A DNA stretch of 56,792 nucleotides, from positions 1 through 56,792 of the forward strand of contig CAIQPH010000083.1 in the NCBI GenBank assembly GCA_903873655.1. Reading direction: 5' to 3'. Of the stretch, positions 24,824-32,841 are shown in pieces; position 1 is the first letter of the stretch; each line of letters begins with the position of its first letter. Made by a program: the position numbers and the translations under genes. Under the pieces are notes generated by a model that saw nothing but the letters and a program-made list of their open reading frames with translations, did no database searches and was not told the origin of the DNA. Origin of the DNA: an uncultured Holophagaceae bacterium (lineage in GTDB: Bacteria; Acidobacteriota; Holophagae; Holophagales; Holophagaceae).

Positions 24824-26023
24824 TCACGCCTTTTCAAGCGTGATGGCGAGGCCCTGGCCCACGCCGACACACAGGCTGACCAGAGCATGGTTGGCGCCGC
24901 CACGCTGAAGGTTCAGGGCCGCGTGGAGACAGAGCCTCGCGCCGCTGGCCCCGAGAGGATGACCGAGGGCGATGGCGCCGCCGTGGGGGTTCACCTGGGG
25001 AGCGTCATCGGGAAGGCCAAGCTCCCGGAGGCAGGCCAGCACCTGGGCGGCGAAGGCTTCGTTGATCTCGATGTGATCGAAGGAGGAGAGGCTGAGCCCC
25101 TCGCGGGCCAGCAGTTTCCTGATGGCCGGGACAGGGCCCACCCCCATGGTGCGGGGGGGTACGCCGGCGCTGGCCATGCCGCCGAGTCGGGCGATGGGTT
25201 CGAGCCGGTACTGTCGGACGGCGGCTTCGGAGGCCAGCAGCAGCGCGCAGGCTCCATCATTGATGCCCGAGGCATTGCCCGCTGTGATGGTGGTATTGGG
25301 ACCCAGCAGGGGTTTGAGATTCGCCAACTGCTCCAGGGTGGTGCCAGGGCGCGGGTGTTCGTCCTGGGCCACCGTGCGGACTTCCCGGCCAGCTTTGACC
25401 TCGACCGGCAGGATCTCCTCCTGGAGCAGCGTGAGTGAAGACTCGGTCCGGAGCTGACTGCGCAGGGCGTAGGCATCCTGATCCAAGCGGACGATGCCCA
25501 GTTCCCGCGCCAGATTCTCTGCCGTCTCCGTGTTGGATTCCGCGCCGTATTGGGCCTTCATCTTCGGGTTCACGAAGCGCCAACCGAGCGTGGTGTCTTC
25601 GATCTTCTGGTCTCGGCTCAGGGGGGATGCGGCCTTACCCAGGACGTAGGGCGAGCGTGACATGCCCTCCACGCCACCGGCCATGATCAGCTCCGCATCG
25701 CCCAACCGGATGGCCCGGGCCGCCTGCCCGATGGCTTCAAGCCCGGAGGCACAGAGGCGGTTCACGGTCACTCCCGGCACCTCCACGGGAAGTCCGGCGA
25801 GCAGCAGGGCCATGCGGGCCACGTCGCGATTGTCCTCTCCGGACTGGTTCGCGCAGCCCAGGATCACTTCGTCCAGGGCGCCCCAATCCACCGTTGGGTG
25901 CCGCTTCATCAGGGCCGAAAGGGGCAGGGCGGCAAGGTCGTCGGTCCGGATGCCGGCGAGCACGCCTCCGTAGCGGCCGAAGGGGGTCCGCACGCCAGCG
26001 CAGATGAATACGGGACGGGCCAT
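24824..26023 (-). CDS. pcaF: Thiolase of the 3-oxoadipyl-CoA type (PcaF/PaaJ-like)
   Basis: This 399-residue type II thiolase cleaves a 3-oxoacyl-CoA with CoA. Active-site residues are intact: Cys91 in VNRLCASGLEAIG, His in NPHGGAIALGHPLGASG and Cys in SLCVGVGQG. The segment KIEDTTLGWRFVNPKMKAQYG with SNTETAENLA is the fingerprint of 3-oxoadipyl-CoA thiolases, which give succinyl-CoA and acetyl-CoA, rather than of acetoacetyl-CoA thiolases. AAGGA precedes ATG 26023. It lies 10 bp after the PcaR-like regulator, so the two form an operon, and the matching CoA-transferase (PcaI/PcaJ-like) is in the divergent operon. A broader acyl-CoA specificity cannot be excluded. Confidence 0.85.
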   Translation of the reverse strand: MARPVFICAGVRTPFGRYGGVLAGIRTDDLAALPLSALMKRHPTVDWGALDEVILGCANQSGEDNRDVARMALLLAGLPVEVPGVTVNRLCASGLEAIGQAARAIRLGDAELIMAGGVEGMSRSPYVLGKAASPLSRDQKIEDTTLGWRFVNPKMKAQYGAESNTETAENLARELGIVRLDQDAYALRSQLRTESSLTLLQEEILPVEVKAGREVRTVAQDEHPRPGTTLEQLANLKPLLGPNTTITAGNASGINDGACALLLASEAAVRQYRLEPIARLGGMASAGVPPRTMGVGPVPAIRKLLAREGLSLSSFDHIEINEAFAAQVLACLRELGLPDDAPQVNPHGGAIALGHPLGASGARLCLHAALNLQRGGANHALVSLCVGVGQGLAITLEKA

Positions 26024-26033
26024 GAGGTTCCTT

Positions 26034-26837
26034 TCAGATCGCGGGGGAGGTCCAATGGCGCGACAGGGCGTGTTCGATGGAGGTCTGGGCCTCGAGCAGG
26101 CCGGGAAGCACCGTCTTGAGCGCGAAGTCGCGGATGCCCGTGCGGGTCTGCATGCCCACGTTGAGGGCGGCCACCACCCGCTGCCCCCGGTCGCGGATGG
26201 GAACGGCGATGGAACAGAGGCTGGGCTCCAGTTCCTGCATCACCAGGGCATACCCCTGACTGCGGACCCTGAGCAGCTCGGCCTTCAAGTTCTCCTTGTC
26301 GAGGATGGTCCGGGGGGTCAGCGGACGCAGCTCCACCTTTGCGAGCCACTCCTCTAGGGCAGCATCGTCCAGCGCGGCCACGAGCACGCGGCCCATGGAG
26401 GCGGCAAAGGCGGGCAGGCGGGCGCCGACGCCTAGGGCGATGGCCATCACCCGCTTCACGGGCACCCGGGCCACGTAGACGATGTCGTGCCCATCCAGCA
26501 GGCAGAGGGAGGAGGACTCGCCGAGCCGCACGGAGAGCTGCTCCATCACCGGCATGGCGATCTCTGGGAGGTCGAGGGACGAGAGGAAGGCGAAGCCCAG
26601 ATCCAGCACGCGGGGGGTCAGGAAGAACTGCCGCCCCCGCGAGCCGATGTAGCCCAGGTGGACGAGGGTCAGGAGGCATCGTCTGGCCACGGCTCGGGAC
26701 AGCCCGCTGCGCTCCGCCACTTCGGACAAGGTCATGCTGGCATGGGTCTGGTCGAAGGCCCGGATGACTCCCAGGCCCCGGGCGAGGGACTGGATGTAGT
26801 CGGGGCTATCCTCGAACCTCGATGCGTAGACGTCCAA
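26034..26837 (-). CDS. IclR-family transcriptional regulator, PcaR/PcaU-like
   Basis: A 267-residue IclR-family regulator with an N-terminal winged helix (SPDYIQSLARGLGVIRAFD, then LSEVAERSGLSRAVARRCLL) and a C-terminal effector domain (LGESSSLCLLDGHDIVYVARVP, AFAASMGRVLVAAL, YALVMQELEPSLCSIAVPIR). The wording is that of the PcaR/PcaU/PobR branch, which senses 3-oxoadipate or protocatechuate. The frame is open far upstream, but family similarity begins at SPDYIQ; I chose TTG 26837 because GAGG lies 7 bp upstream. It is divergent from the catabolic operon and probably represses or activates it together with pcaF and itself through the sites at 26892-26924. Confidence 0.86.
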   Translation of the reverse strand: MDVYASRFEDSPDYIQSLARGLGVIRAFDQTHASMTLSEVAERSGLSRAVARRCLLTLVHLGYIGSRGRQFFLTPRVLDLGFAFLSSLDLPEIAMPVMEQLSVRLGESSSLCLLDGHDIVYVARVPVKRVMAIALGVGARLPAFAASMGRVLVAALDDAALEEWLAKVELRPLTPRTILDKENLKAELLRVRSQGYALVMQELEPSLCSIAVPIRDRGQRVVAALNVGMQTRTGIRDFALKTVLPGLLEAQTSIEHALSRHWTSPAI

Positions 26838-26859
26838 AGCCAGGCCTCGAAAAAGAAAA

Positions 26860-26888
26860 TTGACAGGGGGCCACCCTGGGGCTGTAAT
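26860..26888 (+). promoter_or_regulatory. Sigma-70-type promoter of the aminotransferase operon
   Basis: TTGACA (26860-26865) is a perfect -35 hexamer, and TGTAAT (26883-26888) is a five-of-six -10 hexamer at the ideal 17-bp spacing. Transcription would begin near 26895, leaving a leader of about 50 nt before the ATG at 26944. The two putative operators lie at and just downstream of the start site. It is the best sigma-70 promoter match I found in the window. Confidence 0.65.
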
Positions 26889-26891
26889 TAA

Positions 26892-26904
26892 TTCACATTG
26901 TGAA
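26892..26904. promoter_or_regulatory. 13-bp perfect palindrome TTCACATTGTGAA, putative operator
   Basis: TTCACA and TGTGAA are exact inverted repeats around one central T. The site covers the predicted start point of the plus-strand operon and touches the -10 element of the predicted minus-strand promoter, so a bound protein could act on both. It could be a second site for the IclR regulator or a site for another regulator. The symmetry is seen; the binding is inference. Confidence 0.45.
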
Positions 26905-26932
26905 CAATAATTCGATAATCGCACAACTTCAA
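26904..26932 (-). promoter_or_regulatory. Putative promoter of the PcaR-like regulator and pcaF
   Basis: On the minus strand TTGAAG (26932-26927) and TATTGT (26909-26904) are separated by exactly 17 bp. Each matches four of six consensus bases, so the match alone is weak. Its interest is that the whole spacer is filled by the PcaR-like box at 26910-26924, which would let the regulator control its own transcription. Confidence 0.4.
26910..26924. promoter_or_regulatory. PcaR-like operator ATTCGATAATCGCAC
   Basis: The 15-mer ATTCGATAATCGCAC differs at one position from GTTCGATAATCGCAC, which I recall as the site reported for Pseudomonas putida PcaR; this is from memory and should be checked. 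It is an imperfect inverted repeat around the central A (CGAT-A-ATCG). It sits between a PcaR-like IclR gene and a CoA-transferase operon of the same pathway type, which makes chance less likely. Confidence 0.6.
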
Positions 26933-26943
26933 CTGGATTTTGG

Positions 26944-28269
26944 ATGAACCCGGCTTCATCTTCAGAACGGAGGGATGTCCTGCACAGCTGGTGTGTGCAG
27001 GAAGCCTGGAACGCTCCGACCGTCACGGGCGGGCGAGGGGCGCGCTTCTGGGACAGGGACGGCCGCGAATACCTGGACATGAGCAGCCTGGCGGAGTGCT
27101 CGAACCTGGGCCATCAGCACCCGGCCGTCATCGCCGCCATTCAGGAGCAGGCCGCCAAGCTCTGCTTCGTCACGGCTGCCTGGGGGGCGGAACCCCGCGC
27201 AGAGCTGGCTCGGCTGCTCCTCGATAAGTCCGGTTTCGAGGGAGGGAAGGTCTTCTTCACGCTGGGCGGGGCCGACGCGAACGAGCATGCTGTGAAGTTC
27301 GCGCGCCAGGCCACGGGGAAGACGGCAGGGCTCATCGTCGCGCGGGATCGTTCGTACCATGGCGCAAGCTATGCGGCCATGGCCCTCTCGGGAGACGCGA
27401 GGACCCAGGCCCAGGCCGACCCGGCTGCCTTCGGTGTGCTCCGCGCCCTCCCGCCCTATGCCTACCGCTGCCCCTTCGGCACGACTTCGGACTTGGCCTG
27501 CGGAGCAGCGGCTGCGGCCCAGGTGGCGTGCCTGATCGATGAAGCCCCCGCGCCCGGTGCGGCCGCCGTGCTCATGGAGCCCAATGCCGGTACCAACGGC
27601 ATCGTGGCGCCCGACAATTACTGGCCTGCCCTGCGGGAGGCCACCCGGCAACGCCGTGTGCTCCTTATCGCCGACGAGGTAATGAGCGGCTTCGGTCGCT
27701 GCGGTGAGTGGTTCGCCTGGCAGCGGCACGGCGAGGCAGGGCGGCCCGATCTCATGACCCTGGCCAAGGGCCTCACTGGCGCGCACATTCCCCTGGGCGC
27801 GGTGGTCCTGTCCCGGGAAGTGGCCGCGCGGCTCGAGCATGAGATGCTCTGCACGGGCCTCACCTACTGCGGCCACCCGCTGGCCTGCGCAGCCGGCGCG
27901 GCGGCCATCCGGGCCTACGAGCAGGAGGATCTGATCGAGCGGTCCAAGGACCTTGGCCGACGGATGTTCGAGCGCCTCAAAGCACTGCAGGCGAAACACC
28001 CGGCCATCGGTGACGTGCGGGGAGGGCAGGGCCTCTTTGCGGTGCTCGAATTCGTGAAGGATCGGGCCACCCGCGAACCCCTGGCGCCCTGGCCGGAGTC
28101 CCCTGCGGCCCTGCGTGCCCTGGTGGATGCGGCCCGGGCGGCAGGGGTGTCCTTTGCGACCCGGGGGAACCTGCTCCTGCTCGCGCCGCCACTGGTGATC
28201 GGGGAAGAGGAACTGAATGACGCGATCGACCTCCTCGATCGCCTGATCGGGAATCAGGTGTTCGCATGA
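26944..28269 (+). CDS. Class III (omega) aminotransferase, first of the catabolic operon
   Basis: A 441-residue PLP-dependent fold-type I aminotransferase of class III, the group that acts on terminal or beta amino groups. It shows YLDMSSLAECSNLGHQHP, FTLGGADANEHAVKFARQAT, DRSYHGASYAAMALSG, VLMEPNAGTNGIVAPDNYWP, LLIADEVMSGFGR (PLP-nitrogen Asp) and LMTLAKGLTG (PLP lysine). It resembles taurine-, beta-alanine- or diamine-type transaminases more than acetylornithine aminotransferase. The start ATG 26944 has only a weak SD (GGATTTTGG); no other in-frame ATG precedes the conserved region. It is the first gene of the operon and overlaps the aldehyde dehydrogenase by 4 bp, which suggests it makes the aldehyde used next. 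The substrate is unproven. Confidence 0.85.
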   Translation: MNPASSSERRDVLHSWCVQEAWNAPTVTGGRGARFWDRDGREYLDMSSLAECSNLGHQHPAVIAAIQEQAAKLCFVTAAWGAEPRAELARLLLDKSGFEGGKVFFTLGGADANEHAVKFARQATGKTAGLIVARDRSYHGASYAAMALSGDARTQAQADPAAFGVLRALPPYAYRCPFGTTSDLACGAAAAAQVACLIDEAPAPGAAAVLMEPNAGTNGIVAPDNYWPALREATRQRRVLLIADEVMSGFGRCGEWFAWQRHGEAGRPDLMTLAKGLTGAHIPLGAVVLSREVAARLEHEMLCTGLTYCGHPLACAAGAAAIRAYEQEDLIERSKDLGRRMFERLKALQAKHPAIGDVRGGQGLFAVLEFVKDRATREPLAPWPESPAALRALVDAARAAGVSFATRGNLLLLAPPLVIGEEELNDAIDLLDRLIGNQVFA

Positions 28270-29834
28270 CCTTCAAGCTGACCTACTCGACCATGTTCGA
28301 CCCGCCCGAGGAGATGCACGAGCGGTTCGAAGGCGCCTTGGCCAAGGTCCGTGAGGGACTGGGAGTGTGCCATCCGAACTTCATCGGGGGTCGGAACGTG
28401 ATGGGGAAAAGCCACACCACCCTGCACTCCCCTGCGGACCAGCGGCAGGTTCTCGGCCATTTCGCCAGAGGCACCGCCGAGGATGCCGCTGCGGCGATGG
28501 CGGCCGCGAAGGAGGCGTTCCCAGACTGGCGAGCCACGCCGCCACGGGAACGGATCCGGTTGGTGCGGCGCGTCGGGGAACTGCTCGAGGAGCGGGCCTA
28601 TGACATCGGGGCCGCCATGGCCCTGGAGGTCGGGAAGAACCGGATGGAGGCCTTGGGGGAGGCCCAGGAGACCGCGGACTTCTTTTCCGGCTATGCCAGG
28701 GAGTACGAGGTCAGGGGCTTCTACGAACTCAACAATCCGGATGATCCCCTCGTCGGCTTCCGTTCCCACAACCGGAGCGTGCTGAAGCCCTATGGGCCCT
28801 GGGTCGTGATCGCTCCGTTCAACTTCCCCCTGGCCCTTGCCGGCGGGCCCACGGCGGCCGCCCTGGTGACCGGCAACACCGTGGTGTTGAAAGGCGCTTC
28901 CGTCACGCCCTGGTCGGGTCGGCTGTTGGCGGACTGCATCCAGGACGCCGGGCTCCCGCCCGGGGTCTTCAACTACGTGATGGGCAGCGGGGAGGTGGTG
29001 GGCGAGGCCCTGATCCAGCACTCCGATCGGGCGGGCATCACGTTCACTGGGTCCCAGCAGGTGGGCATGCGGATCGTCCGGCTGATGGCGGCCGGTGAAT
29101 ACCCCCGGCCCTGCATCGCGGAGATGGGCGGGAAAAATCCCTGCATCGTCACCGCGAAGGGCGACCTGCAGCGGGCAGCCACGGGCATCATCCGCTCGGC
29201 CTTCGGGATGGGGGGCCAGAAGTGTTCGGCCCTGTCCCGGGTGTATGTGGAAGAGGCCGTCGCCGAGGATCTCATCGCCAGCCTCCGGGAGAGGATCCGC
29301 GCCATTAAGGTGGGGGACCCATGCCGTCGCGAGAACTGGCTGGGTCCGGTGATCACCCAGGCAGCGGTCCGGGAGTTCGAAGCCTACTGCGAGCGCCTGA
29401 AGTCCGGGGGCGCCCGGATCCTGGAAGGCGGCGGACGCCTGCTCGATGGGGCCCTGGTCCGCGGCCATTTCGTGGCGCCGACCCTGGCGGAAGCACCCGC
29501 CGAGCACCCGCTGTTCCGGGAGGAGATGTTCCTTCCCATCCTCATGGTTTGCCGCGTGAAGGATCTGGACGAAGCCCTGCGCCATTCGAATGACGTGGCC
29601 CTGGGACTGACGGCCGGTTTCTACGGCGACGACCAGGAGATGAAGACCTTCCTTGAGCGGATCGAGGCCGGCGTGCTCTACCTGAACCGGCCCCAGGGGG
29701 CGACCACGGGGGCCTGGCCCGGCTACCAGGCCTTCGGGGGCTGGAAGGGGTCGGGTTCCACGGGGAAGGCCATCGGGTCGGCCTACTACCTGCCCCAGTA
29801 CCTGCGCGAGCAGTCCCACACCTGGGTGGAATGA
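28266..29834 (+). CDS. Aldehyde dehydrogenase, delta-1-pyrroline-5-carboxylate dehydrogenase-like
   Basis: A 522-residue NAD(P)-dependent aldehyde dehydrogenase. Core motifs are VIAPFNFPLALAGGPTAAAL, the Rossmann FTGSQQVG, general-base Glu in CIAEMGGKNP and nucleophile Cys in GMGGQKCSALSR. The C-terminal GATTGAWPGYQAFGGWKGSG and the long N-terminal region are those of the P5C dehydrogenase (RocA/PutA) branch, which oxidises gamma-amino aldehydes that cyclise to pyrrolines. It overlaps both neighbours by 4 bp (ATGA), so it should act on the product of the upstream aminotransferase. No proline dehydrogenase or arginase gene is near, which argues against routine proline or arginine breakdown. 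Confidence 0.85.
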   Translation: MTFKLTYSTMFDPPEEMHERFEGALAKVREGLGVCHPNFIGGRNVMGKSHTTLHSPADQRQVLGHFARGTAEDAAAAMAAAKEAFPDWRATPPRERIRLVRRVGELLEERAYDIGAAMALEVGKNRMEALGEAQETADFFSGYAREYEVRGFYELNNPDDPLVGFRSHNRSVLKPYGPWVVIAPFNFPLALAGGPTAAALVTGNTVVLKGASVTPWSGRLLADCIQDAGLPPGVFNYVMGSGEVVGEALIQHSDRAGITFTGSQQVGMRIVRLMAAGEYPRPCIAEMGGKNPCIVTAKGDLQRAATGIIRSAFGMGGQKCSALSRVYVEEAVAEDLIASLRERIRAIKVGDPCRRENWLGPVITQAAVREFEAYCERLKSGGARILEGGGRLLDGALVRGHFVAPTLAEAPAEHPLFREEMFLPILMVCRVKDLDEALRHSNDVALGLTAGFYGDDQEMKTFLERIEAGVLYLNRPQGATTGAWPGYQAFGGWKGSGSTGKAIGSAYYLPQYLREQSHTWVE

Positions 29835-30691
29835 CCATGTTCCTGACCCTGAAGGAAGCCATTGCCCAGCACATCGAGGACGGCCAGATCCTCGCGCTGG
29901 AGGGGTTCACCCACCTGATCCCCTTCGCCGCCGGCCACGAGATCATCCGCCAGGGCCGGAAGCACCTGCATCTCGTCCGCATGACGCCGGACCTCATCTA
30001 CGACCAGATGATCGGCTCGGGCTGCGCCCGGGCCCTCACCTTCTCGTGGGGGGGGAATCCGGGCGTGGGCTCCCTGCATCGTTTACGCGATGCGGTGGAG
30101 AAGGACTGGCCCCTGCCCCTTGAGATCCACGAGCACAGCCATGCGGGCATGGCGGTGGCCTACACGGCGGGAGCCTCTCACCTGCCCTTTGGCATGCTCC
30201 GCGGCTACCTCGGGACGGACCTCGCGGCCGTGAACTCGCAGATCCAGACGGTCACCTGTCCCTACACCGGGGAGCGGCTCGCCACGGTGCCGGCTCTGCA
30301 TCCCGACGTCACCATCCTGCACGCCCAGAAGGCGGACCGGCGAGGTAACGTGCTCCTGCAGGGCATCGTGGGCGCGGGCAAGGAGGCGGCCATGGCGGCC
30401 CGGAAGCTCCTGGTCACGGTGGAGGAGGTGGTGGACGACCTGGGGGCGGCGCCCAACGCCGTGATCCTGCCCCACTGGGTGGTGACCGCCCTCGCCCACG
30501 TCCCCTGGGGCGCGTACCCCTCCTACGCCCAGGGCTGCTACGAGCGGGACAACGCCTTCTACCTGGCCTGGGACGTGATCGCGCGGGACCGGGCGACGTT
30601 CAAGGAGTGGATGGAGACCCACGTGCTGGGGACCAGGGACCACGAGGCATTCCTCAGGTCCCTTGCGCGCGCCGCGGCGGGGGTGCCATGA
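29831..30691 (+). CDS. pcaI: 3-oxoadipate CoA-transferase subunit A-like (PcaI-like)
   Basis: The 286-residue A subunit of a family I CoA-transferase. It has LKEAIAQHIEDGQILALEGF at the start, FSWGGNPGVGSLHRLRDA, LRGYLGTDLA, LHAQKADRRGNVLLQGIVGAGKEAA and VTVEEVVDD. It belongs to the PcaI/glutaconate-CoA-transferase-like group found in actinobacteria rather than to the ~230-residue AtoD/ScoA group, which is represented separately at 54023. Start: ATG 29831 overlaps the dehydrogenase; ATG 29837, with GGTGGA 6 bp upstream, is equally possible. It overlaps the B subunit by 4 bp. The expected reaction moves CoA from succinyl-CoA to 3-oxoadipate, but other dicarboxylates are possible. Confidence 0.82.
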   Translation: MTMFLTLKEAIAQHIEDGQILALEGFTHLIPFAAGHEIIRQGRKHLHLVRMTPDLIYDQMIGSGCARALTFSWGGNPGVGSLHRLRDAVEKDWPLPLEIHEHSHAGMAVAYTAGASHLPFGMLRGYLGTDLAAVNSQIQTVTCPYTGERLATVPALHPDVTILHAQKADRRGNVLLQGIVGAGKEAAMAARKLLVTVEEVVDDLGAAPNAVILPHWVVTALAHVPWGAYPSYAQGCYERDNAFYLAWDVIARDRATFKEWMETHVLGTRDHEAFLRSLARAAAGVP

Positions 30692-31476
30692 CCGCCCCCT
30701 GGACCCCGGACGAGATGATGACGGTCGCAGCGGCGCGGTTGCTCTGGGACCGCTGCGTCTGCTTCGTCGGTATCGGCCTGCCTTCGGCGGCGGCCAATCT
30801 CGCCAGGCAGACCCAGGCGCCGGACCTTGTCCTGATCTACGAATCCGGCACCCTCGAATCGAAACCCTCGGTGCTGCCCCTCTCCATCGGGGATGGCGAA
30901 CTCGCCTCCACCGCCACTTCGGTCATCCCCCTCCCGGAGATCTTTTCGTACTGGCTCCAGAGCGGGCGCATCGACGTGGGCTTCCTGAGCGCCGCCCAGA
31001 TCGACCGCTTTGGCAACCTGAACAGCACCACCATCGGGCCCTACGCCCGCCCCAGGACCAGGCTCCCGGGGGCGGGCGGGGCGCCGGAGATCGCCACCCA
31101 TGCCCGGCAGACCTTCGTGGTCCTCAAGCAGTCCGCGAGGACCTTCGTGCCCCACCTGGATTTCTGTAGCAGCGCCGGGTTTCTCACCGGCAGCGGCGCC
31201 CGGGCCAGGTCCGGCGCACCCGGGAAAGGGCCCCAGGTGGTGATCACGGATCTGGGCATGATGAAGCCCGCCGCCGACACGGAAGAACTCGAACTCGTGG
31301 CCGTGTTCGAGGGCGTCACCGCCGAGCAGGTTCGGCAGGCCACGGGTTGGGACCTGCGCGTGGCCGACCGGCTCGAGCAGGTGGCGCCGCCCACCGCCGA
31401 CGAACTCCGGATCCTGCGGGACCTCCACGCCCGCACCCGGGCCGCCCATGAACGGCCCATCGAACTTCCATTTTAA
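30688..31476 (+). CDS. pcaJ: 3-oxoadipate CoA-transferase subunit B-like (PcaJ-like)
   Basis: The 262-residue B subunit of the same CoA-transferase. It carries FVGIGLPSAAANLARQTQAP, the catalytic glutamate in LIYESGTLESKP, LPLSIGDGELA, EIFSYWLQSGRIDVGFLSAA, QIDRFGNLNSTTIG and the C-terminal LRILRDLHARTRAAHE, all typical of the PcaJ branch. The frame is open 81 bp further upstream, but ATG 30688 overlapping the A-subunit stop by 4 bp is the natural start. With the PcaF-like thiolase 6 kb away on the other strand it supplies the last two steps from 3-oxoadipate to central metabolism. Confidence 0.83.
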   Translation: MTAPWTPDEMMTVAAARLLWDRCVCFVGIGLPSAAANLARQTQAPDLVLIYESGTLESKPSVLPLSIGDGELASTATSVIPLPEIFSYWLQSGRIDVGFLSAAQIDRFGNLNSTTIGPYARPRTRLPGAGGAPEIATHARQTFVVLKQSARTFVPHLDFCSSAGFLTGSGARARSGAPGKGPQVVITDLGMMKPAADTEELELVAVFEGVTAEQVRQATGWDLRVADRLEQVAPPTADELRILRDLHARTRAAHERPIELPF

Positions 31477-31485
31477 GGAACGGCC

Positions 31486-32841
31486 ATGAAGTCAGCCCAC
31501 CTCCACACCGAACTGCCGGGCCCCAAGGCCAGGCTTTTGCTGGATCGCGATGTGAAGGTGGTATCCCCTTCCTACCCCCGCGACTATCCCTTCGTCATGT
31601 CCCACGGCCGGGGCGCGGAGGCCTGGGACGTCGACGGCAACCGGTTCCTGGACTTCGCCGCGGGCATCGCCGTGTGCAGCACGGGCCACTGCCATCCGGC
31701 GGTGGTCAAGGCGGTCCAGGAGGCGGCGGAGAAGTTCCTCCACATCTCCTCGGACTACTGGCATGAAGGCCAGACCCTGCTGGCGGAGCGGATGAATCAG
31801 CTCGCACCGATGGGCGAACCGGTCATGAGCTTCTTCTCCCAGAGCGGCACAGAGAGTGTCGAAGGAGCCTTGAAGTTGGCCCGTTTCGTCACGGGGCGGT
31901 CGCGCTTCATCGGCTTCCTGGGCGGCTTCCACGGCCGGACCATGGGCTCACTGGCCTTCACGTCCAGCAAGTACACCCAGCAGAAGGGGTTCTTCCCGAC
32001 CATGCCCGGAGTCACCCACGTGCCCTATCCCAATGCCTACCGGCCGCTGCTGGCGGGCAAGGACCAGGGGCAGGCGGTCCTCAGCTACATCGAGGACATC
32101 CTGTTTCAGAGCAACGTGCCGGCCTCCGAAGTCGCCGCCATCCTCATCGAGCCCATCCAGGGCGAGGGCGGCTATCTGGTCCCCCCGGACGGCTTCCTCC
32201 AGGGACTGCGCGACCTCTGCGACCGCCACGGCATCCTGCTCATCTTCGACGAGGTGCAGTCCGGAATCGGCCGGACCGGCCGCATGTTCGCCTGCGAACA
32301 CTGGGGGGTGCAACCCGACATCATGACCCTGGCGAAGGGGCTCGGATCGGGGCTGCCCATCGGCATGATCGTGGCCAAGAAGCGGCTCATGGAGAAGTGG
32401 ACCCGCGGGGCCCACGGCAACACCTACGGAGGCAACCCCCTCTGCTGCGCGGCGGCCCTGGCCACCCTGGACCTCGTCGAGCAGGAATATCAGGCGAACG
32501 CCGCGACGATGGGGGACTACTTCCTCCAGCGCCTGGCAACCCTCCAAGCGACTTCGGATGTCATCGGGGAGGTCCGCGGCAAGGGATTGATGATCGGCCT
32601 GGAACTGGTGGAGTCGAAGGTCTCCAAGGTCCCCGCCAGGGCGCTCTGCGACGCGGTCATCCACCGGGCCTTCCAGAACGGCCTGCTCCTGCTCTCCTGC
32701 GGGGTCAGCACCGTGCGGTTCATGCCCCCGCTCATGGTGGACCAGGCGGCCATCGACGAGGCCCTCGTCATTCTCCAGGCCAGCCTGCAGGAAGCCAGCG
32801 AAGCCACTCGGGTGCACGCTACAGCCGGGAACCCGCCTTGA
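31486..32841 (+). CDS. Class III aminotransferase, 4-aminobutyrate/acetylornithine type
   Basis: A second 451-residue class III aminotransferase, clearly different from the one at 26944. It begins HTELPGPKARLLLDRD, then FLDFAAGIAVCSTGHCHPAV, FSQSGTESVEGALKLARFVT, FLGGFHGRTMGSLAFTSSK, LIEPIQGEGGYLVPPDGFL, LIFDEVQSGIGRTGRMFA and IMTLAKGLGSGLPIGM (PLP lysine), a pattern close to GABA, lysine-epsilon and acetylornithine-like transaminases. It lies 9 bp after pcaJ with AAGGAA ahead of ATG 31486. Two distinct transaminases flanking one dehydrogenase and one CoA-transferase suggest a substrate with two amino groups removed one after the other. Confidence 0.87.
   Translation: MKSAHLHTELPGPKARLLLDRDVKVVSPSYPRDYPFVMSHGRGAEAWDVDGNRFLDFAAGIAVCSTGHCHPAVVKAVQEAAEKFLHISSDYWHEGQTLLAERMNQLAPMGEPVMSFFSQSGTESVEGALKLARFVTGRSRFIGFLGGFHGRTMGSLAFTSSKYTQQKGFFPTMPGVTHVPYPNAYRPLLAGKDQGQAVLSYIEDILFQSNVPASEVAAILIEPIQGEGGYLVPPDGFLQGLRDLCDRHGILLIFDEVQSGIGRTGRMFACEHWGVQPDIMTLAKGLGSGLPIGMIVAKKRLMEKWTRGAHGNTYGGNPLCCAAALATLDLVEQEYQANAATMGDYFLQRLATLQATSDVIGEVRGKGLMIGLELVESKVSKVPARALCDAVIHRAFQNGLLLLSCGVSTVRFMPPLMVDQAAIDEALVILQASLQEASEATRVHATAGNPP

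Noticed and set aside
28266..29834. Ordinary proline or arginine degradation because of the P5CDH-like enzyme
   Set aside because: No proline dehydrogenase, arginase or ornithine genes lie nearby, and the CoA-transferase and thiolase would be superfluous for that route.
24824..31476. Classical protocatechuate (beta-ketoadipate) aromatic pathway
   Set aside because: Only pcaR/F/I/J-like genes are present; pcaG, pcaH, pcaB, pcaC and pcaD are missing and the space is occupied by aminotransferases and an aldehyde dehydrogenase.
32397..32837. Upstream extension of the M14-like gene's frame into the second aminotransferase
   Set aside because: The extension is the alternative frame of a well-conserved aminotransferase and has Pro/Gly/Arg-rich composition; the TTG at 32838 overlapping the stop is the sensible start.
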